The translations under genes and the position numbers were made by a program. Below are positions 5,991-9,610 of a stretch of 9,610 nt of DNA, piece after piece. Under the pieces are notes generated by a model. It saw only the letters and a program-made list of their open reading frames with translations, was not told the origin of the DNA and did not search any database. The stretch is from an uncultured Clostridia bacterium. GTDB lineage: Bacteria; Bacillota; Clostridia; Oscillospirales; Ruminococcaceae. The first letter of the stretch is position 1. Every line of letters begins with the position of its first letter. The stretch lies in contig CALBGD010000299.1 in assembly GCA_937893735.1 (NCBI GenBank), positions 1 to 9,610 of the forward strand, written 5' to 3'.

Positions 5991-6248
5991 CTATTCACTC
6001 TCCTCGGCGATGTTCAGGCTGAGTGCACGGAGTGTGCTTCTGAGCCTTTTATCCGTAAGTCCGGGGACCTCGATAGTCCTGTCGGTTTTCCGGATGTGTT
6101 TCAGGTTCTTTTTCTTCGGGGCGGCGAGTCTGCGCTCTTTCCCGTCTGCGAGATAAGCGTATCTCCCGTCAGCGTCCGTGACAACGAAGCATTGTCCGCA
6201 GTCATGCCCCGCGGCGCTGATTACTACCATGCCGACTGTTATTTCCAT
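5991..6248 (-). CDS. KOW-domain RNA-binding protein, L14e-like
   Basis: This 85-residue protein begins [19 protein letters not shown], with a KOW-type beta segment in about the first 45 residues ([13 protein letters not shown], then [16 protein letters not shown]). A basic stretch [11 protein letters not shown] follows, and then a helical tail. It resembles the L14e/L6e/L27e-like KOW proteins that many Firmicutes encode between map and infA. In eukaryotes and archaea L14e is ribosomal; in bacteria the role is not established, and RNA or ribosome binding is inferred. The ATG at 6248 is 4 bases after the map stop and lacks a good Shine-Dalgarno sequence, so it is likely coupled to map. A longer frame upstream overlaps map and is not convincing. 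The stop lies one base before infA. Confidence 0.85.
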   Translation of the reverse strand: MEITVGMVVISAAGHDCGQCFVVTDADGRYAYLADGKERRLAAPKKKNLKHIRKTDRTIEVPGLTDKRLRSTLRALSLNIAEESE

Positions 6249-6252
6249 ACTC

Positions 6253-7008
6253 TCAGTGTTCCGGCTGCGTGAGAATGATCGGCGCACCGTCAGTAATGGC
6301 AACAGTGTTTTCGAAGTGAGCGCTGAGGCTTCCATCTGTGGTAACAACCGTCCAGCCGTCGCCGAGGACGATGTTATCAGGGGAGTTCGTGTTCACCATC
6401 GGCTCGATGGCGATCGTCATTCCCTTGCAGAGTCTTGGACCTCTGCCCGGACGCCCGAAATTCGGTACCTCGGGATCCTCGTGCATCTCACGACCGATGC
6501 CGTGACCGATATACTTGCGGCAAACCGCATATCCGTTCGCTTCAACGTGGGTCTGTATCGCATTGGAGATATCGCCGATCCTGTTTCCTGCTACTGCCTG
6601 TTCGATGCCCTTGTACAGAGCCTCTTCAGTGACTTTCAGCAGGCGGTCAGCCTCCTCTGAGACCTTTCCCACACGGAAGGTCCTGGTATTGTCACCCATG
6701 AAACCGTTGAGTTCAGCAACGATATCACAGGAAATGATGTCTCCCTCTTTAAGGATAACCTTTTTAGAGGGAATGCCGTGGATAAGCTGCTCGTTTATAG
6801 AGAAGCAGTTATGCCCCGGAAATCCGCCATAGCCCTTGCACGGTGATGAACCGCCGTGAGAAACAACATAATCATTGACGATCCTGTCCAGTTCCCATGT
6901 TGAGATGCCTGGAACAGCGTTCCTGCCTGCGAGCTCGAGTGCCTGTGCGGCAAGCTCTCCGGCTTTGAGCATAGCTTTAAGCTCTGTTGGATTTTTAACT
7001 GTAATCAT
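6253..7008 (-). CDS. map: methionine aminopeptidase, type I
   Basis: This cytosolic metalloprotease removes the initiator methionine from new proteins after deformylation. The 251-residue protein has the pita-bread fold residues in order: His78 (QLIHGIP), metal ligands Asp95 and Asp106 (SCDIVAELNGFMGDN), His169 (KYIGHGIG), His176, Glu202 (AIEPMV) and Glu233 (AHFENT). It lacks the N-terminal SEC-C or zinc extension found in some paralogues, so it is the short type Ia form. The start is the first ATG after an in-frame TAA, and the N-terminus MITVKNPTEL fits. The ribosome binding site is poor, while adk ends 24 bases upstream, so re-initiation may matter. The KOW gene follows at once. Confidence 0.98.
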   Translation of the reverse strand: MITVKNPTELKAMLKAGELAAQALELAGRNAVPGISTWELDRIVNDYVVSHGGSSPCKGYGGFPGHNCFSINEQLIHGIPSKKVILKEGDIISCDIVAELNGFMGDNTRTFRVGKVSEEADRLLKVTEEALYKGIEQAVAGNRIGDISNAIQTHVEANGYAVCRKYIGHGIGREMHEDPEVPNFGRPGRGPRLCKGMTIAIEPMVNTNSPDNIVLGDGWTVVTTDGSLSAHFENTVAITDGAPIILTQPEH

Positions 7009-7032
7009 TTAAGTCACGCTTTTCTGAATGAA

Positions 7033-7665
7033 TCAGCCCTTGACAGCTGCCAGAGTAAGTCTGGAGGTGTCTGCGATCTCCTGCTGACCCTCAACGGTAA
7101 CGAGCTTTCCTCTTGCGGCATAGAAGTCCTTGAGGGGAGCTGTCTTTTCGTGATAGGTCTTGAGGCGGCTGATAACAGTCTCAGGCTTGTCGTCAACTCT
7201 CTGTACGACCTTTGCGCCGCAAGCGTCGCAGATGCCCTCGACCTTTGTGGGTTTGTATTCAATGTGATAAGAATTTCCGCAGCCCTCGCAAACGCGTCTG
7301 CCGGACATTCTTGCTGTGATGGCCTCGTCAGGAACATGGATCTCGATGACCTTATCGATATTCACGCCCATCTTCTCAAGCGCCTCAGCCTGTGCAACAG
7401 TTCTGGGGAAGCCGTCGAGAATAAAGCCGTTCTTTGCGTCGTCCTCTGCGATCCTGTCCTTGAGAATTCCGATAACGACCTCATCGGGCACCAGATCGCC
7501 CCTGTCCATATATGCCTTGGCTGCAAGACCAGCGGGTGTGCCGTTCTTAACTGCCTCGCGGAGCATATTGCCAGTGGAGATAGCCGGGATATTCAGCTCT
7601 TTGCAGACTACCTCAGCCTGAGTTCCCTTACCTGCGCCGGGAGCGCCTAAAAAAATCAGATTCAT
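7033..7665 (-). CDS. adk: adenylate kinase
   Basis: Adenylate kinase interconverts ATP and AMP with two ADP and holds the adenylate pool in balance. The 210-residue protein has the P-loop GAPGAGKGT (7-15), the AMP-binding segment STGNMLR (30-36), FILDGFPRT (81-89) and RVDDKPETVISRL (156-168). It has the long LID, with a zinc knuckle of Cys126, Cys129, Cys146 and Cys149, as in many Gram-positive and thermophilic enzymes. AGGAG is 8 bases upstream of the ATG. It lies between secY and map, the usual place in Firmicutes, and is separated from secY by 81 bases that contain a stable hairpin. Confidence 0.98.
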   Translation of the reverse strand: MNLIFLGAPGAGKGTQAEVVCKELNIPAISTGNMLREAVKNGTPAGLAAKAYMDRGDLVPDEVVIGILKDRIAEDDAKNGFILDGFPRTVAQAEALEKMGVNIDKVIEIHVPDEAITARMSGRRVCEGCGNSYHIEYKPTKVEGICDACGAKVVQRVDDKPETVISRLKTYHEKTAPLKDFYAARGKLVTVEGQQEIADTSRLTLAAVKG

Positions 7666-7702
7666 GGTGATCTCCTATTCGCATTTCGTCTGTTGGAACG
7701 AA

Positions 7703-7740
7703 CCCGTCACTCCCGCCGGGAAGCCCGGCAGGAGAGCGGG
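7703..7740 (-). promoter_or_regulatory. stable hairpin between secY and adk
   Basis: In leftward RNA an 11-base-pair stem (7724-7734 with 7710-7720, one G-U pair) closes a 3-base loop. Across a small internal loop, CCCG (7737-7740) pairs with CGGG (7703-7706). No U tract follows, so this is not an intrinsic terminator. It begins 6 bases after the secY stop. A smaller hairpin (TTCGT/ACGAA, 7698-7702 with 7685-7689) follows. It may set relative mRNA stability of the two parts of the operon, or limit read-through of ribosomes; both are inference. Confidence 0.6.
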
Positions 7741-7746
7741 GAATTT

Positions 7747-9087
7747 TTAATCAAGGAAGCCGGGGTGATGACGCATCATTATCTGGCTCTCGAGAGTTCT
7801 TACAGTCTCAAGTGCAACACCGACAACGATGAGGATCGTTGTGCCGCCGATGCTGATTCCGCTGAGTGACGGAACGCACAGTGCCAGAATGATCGGGAAT
7901 ATTGCCACGATACCGAGGAATATAGCGCCGACCAGCGTTATTTTATTGAGAGACCTGTAAATGTAATCAGCAGTCGGCTTGCCGGGACGGATACCCGGGA
8001 TACCGCCGTTGTTCTTTTTCAGGTTGTTTGCGATCTCAATAGGATTGTATGTGATAGACACATAGAAATAGTTAAATGCAATGATGAGCAGGAAGTAGAT
8101 GACCGCATACAGGGGACTGCTCTGGCTGAACAGCCTTACAAAGCCGTCCCAGAATGTGTCGCCCGTGCCCTTTATGCCAAAGAAGAAGCATATAGTCTGC
8201 GGAAGGCTCATCAGTGACATTGCAAAGATGATAGGCATAACGCCGGACATCGCAACCTTTATCGGGATGTGAGTCGACTGACCGCCGTACATCTTTCTGC
8301 CTACAACGCGCTTCGCGTACTGGATCGGGATCCTGCGCTCTGCGTTCGTCATCATGATAACGAACCACACCATAGCGATGAATATCACGATCGCGAGCAG
8401 AACGAAACCGATGTTAGCGAGGTCGTTTCTGCAAAGCGTGATGAAGTACTCAACAGCACTCGGCAGGCCAGAGATGATACCTGCGAACAGGATCATCGAG
8501 ATACCGTTGCCGATGCCCTTCTCATTGATACGGTCGCCCAGCCAGATGATCATGGACGCACCTGCAACGAAGCAGGATACGATAACGATTGCAGCCAGGA
8601 CGATCGAGAACATATCAGAGGAGGTATCGTAGATATCACCGTACTTCAGGATAGCGATATGTCTGCCGTTTTCGTCAGTCGTACCGTTTCTCAGCGTGAA
8701 GTAGAACGCGAGAGCCTGGAGCACTGCGATAGCAAGCGACGCGATCTTTGTGATCGTGTTGAGCTTCTTTCTGCCCTCTTCTCCCTCTTTCTGGAGTTTC
8801 TCCAGATGAGGGATAGCAACAGCGAGCAGCTGAATGATAATCGACGCATTGATATAAGGCGTGATCGACATTGCCAGCAGTGTACCCTTTCCAAGAGAGC
8901 CGCCGGTCATTACATCAAGGTAATTGAGCAGTGACGCACCGCTCATCATTGTGCTGATGGCGGAGTTGTCGAGGAAAGGAACGAAGATATTGGAGCCTAA
9001 ACGGAAAAGGATGATGATGAACAGTGTGTACAAAATCTTTTTACGCAGCTGCGTGTCCATCCACGCATTACGAAAGACCTGAAACAT
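7747..9087 (-). CDS. secY: protein translocase subunit SecY
   Basis: SecY forms the protein-conducting channel of the Sec translocon with SecE and SecG. The 446-residue protein has ten hydrophobic segments. The plug region LDVMTGGSLGKGTLLAMSI (about 57-75) is clear, as is ITPYINASIIIQLL of helix 2. The cytoplasmic loop RRIPIQYAKR (251-260) and the ribosome- and SecA-contacting loop with GGIPGIRPGKPTADYI (361-376) are both present, and the C-terminus ends HHPGFLD. AGAGGTGAT provides a good ribosome binding site inside the end of rplO. The start ATG shares its A with the rplO stop (TAATG), so the two are translationally coupled. It is slightly longer than the roughly 430 residues of Bacillus. 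Confidence 0.98.
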   Translation of the reverse strand: MFQVFRNAWMDTQLRKKILYTLFIIILFRLGSNIFVPFLDNSAISTMMSGASLLNYLDVMTGGSLGKGTLLAMSITPYINASIIIQLLAVAIPHLEKLQKEGEEGRKKLNTITKIASLAIAVLQALAFYFTLRNGTTDENGRHIAILKYGDIYDTSSDMFSIVLAAIVIVSCFVAGASMIIWLGDRINEKGIGNGISMILFAGIISGLPSAVEYFITLCRNDLANIGFVLLAIVIFIAMVWFVIMMTNAERRIPIQYAKRVVGRKMYGGQSTHIPIKVAMSGVMPIIFAMSLMSLPQTICFFFGIKGTGDTFWDGFVRLFSQSSPLYAVIYFLLIIAFNYFYVSITYNPIEIANNLKKNNGGIPGIRPGKPTADYIYRSLNKITLVGAIFLGIVAIFPIILALCVPSLSGISIGGTTILIVVGVALETVRTLESQIMMRHHPGFLD

Positions 9088-9530
9088 TAGATCACCTCTG
9101 CCTTTCCGCCTGCCTTTTCAATTTTTTCCTGCGCGCCAGCAGTGAACTTAGCAGCCTTAACAGTAAGGCTCTTTGTAAGCTCGCCGTTGCCGAGGATCTT
9201 GATTCCGTCCTTTGCGTCCTTGAGCGCACCGCTCTCAACAAGAGCAGCAGCGTCAACAACGGCACCGTTCTCGAAACGTGCCTCCAGGTCGGATACGTTT
9301 ACAGTTGCATATTCAACCGCAAAGATGTTGTGGAAACCTCTCTTAGGGATTCTTCTCTGGAGAGGCATCTGACCGCCTTCAAAGCCAGGTCTGATAGAGC
9401 CGCCGGAACGTGCCTTCTGACCCTTGTGACCCTTGCCGGCTGTCTTACCGTTGCCGGAGCCGTGACCACGGCCGATACGCTTAACGTCCTTTACAGAGCC
9501 TTCAGCGGGCTGTAATTCGTAAAGCTTCAT
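9087..9530 (-). CDS. rplO: 50S ribosomal protein L15
   Basis: L15 is a large-subunit protein that contacts 23S rRNA and joins late in assembly. The 147-residue protein starts [20 protein letters not shown]. Its Gly- and basic-rich extension [20 protein letters not shown] (21-40) threads into rRNA, followed by [20 protein letters not shown] and a globular C-terminal half. The start is supported by AGGGGGTG at 9538-9545, a G-rich Shine-Dalgarno variant 7 bases away. The stop codon overlaps the start of secY by one base. rpmD, the usual upstream neighbour, would lie beyond the window edge. Confidence 0.98.
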   Translation of the reverse strand: MKLYELQPAEGSVKDVKRIGRGHGSGNGKTAGKGHKGQKARSGGSIRPGFEGGQMPLQRRIPKRGFHNIFAVEYATVNVSDLEARFENGAVVDAAALVESGALKDAKDGIKILGNGELTKSLTVKAAKFTAGAQEKIEKAGGKAEVI

Positions 9531-9610
9531 AACTTTGCACCCCCTAGTAATGGATTAAGTTTTGTTATAGTTTTTTGGAAGCGGGAGCCCCGCCCCTGGA
9601 AATCAATCAA
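9531..9610 (-). other. spacer upstream of rplO with small GC-rich hairpin
   Basis: This 80-base stretch, cut by the window edge, separates rplO from whatever precedes it, probably rpmD. GCGGG (9589-9593 read leftward) pairs with CCCGC (9581-9585) around a 3-base loop. It is followed leftward by a run of A residues, not U, so it is not a leftward terminator. Two TGA triplets near the edge (9607-9609, 9603-9605) could be the stop of the upstream gene. A TATAAC at 9564-9569 has no -35 partner. Confidence 0.4.

Noticed and set aside
6249..6347. Upstream extension of the KOW gene to 118 residues.
   Set aside because: The extra 33 residues lie inside map, do not look like a KOW protein, and the family start MEITVGMVV fits the ATG at 6248.
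7685..7740. Possible tRNA or small RNA gene in the secY-adk gap (GGTTCG-like motif).
   Set aside because: There is no acceptor stem, anticodon arm or full cloverleaf; only two consecutive hairpins are present.
8269..8934. A 221-codon rightward open frame antisense to secY.
   Set aside because: It is rich in Arg, Asp and His, with no fold-like pattern; it is a shadow of the hydrophobic secY codons.
9571..9600. GC-rich hairpin beside a run of six T as a terminator.
   Set aside because: The T run precedes the stem on the rightward strand and is an A run after it leftward, so neither direction has the stem-then-U order.

Overview
The window looks like a chromosomal segment from a Gram-positive anaerobe of the class Clostridia, most likely a Ruminococcus-like member of the Oscillospiraceae. 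Gene order is that of the spc and alpha ribosomal protein operons. adk, map, a KOW-domain gene and infA sit between secY and rpmJ, as in Firmicutes. The wording of several proteins (S4 with a single Cys in its N-terminal arm, L17 beginning [10 protein letters not shown]-1 ending ITWRAK) fits ruminococci. The genus is an inference from memory of these families.

Positions 1-2490 are read rightward. A small membrane protein of unknown function (its start may lie outside the window) ends at 364 and is followed by a hairpin terminator. A sigma-A-type promoter and a perfect CIRCE operator (484-510) precede htpG (559-2448), the Hsp90 chaperone, which ends in its own strong terminator. CIRCE predicts HrcA control of htpG, unlike the Bacillus subtilis arrangement.

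Positions 2503-9610 are read leftward as the distal part of a long ribosomal operon. In transcription order it holds rplO, secY, adk, map, a KOW/L14e-like gene, infA, rpmJ, rpsM, rpsK, rpsD, rpoA and rplQ, then a strong leftward terminator (2503-2535). It meets htpG tail to tail. The genes supply ribosomal proteins L15, L36, S13, S11, S4 and L17, the RNA polymerase alpha subunit, the SecY channel, initiation factor 1, adenylate kinase and methionine aminopeptidase: core growth functions that are usually co-expressed. Most genes are closely spaced, and rplO-secY, map-KOW and KOW-infA are abutting or overlapping.

The coding content is ordinary. The parts worth attention are non-coding. The rpsK-rpsD spacer can fold into a textbook H-type pseudoknot followed by a hairpin, just upstream of rpsD, whose product S4 is a known autogenous regulator that binds a pseudoknot in the E. 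coli alpha operon. The 193-base rpsD-rpoA spacer also carries several competing stem-loops. No mobile element, CRISPR array, tRNA or rRNA was seen, and I found no clear sign of a previously undescribed protein system.
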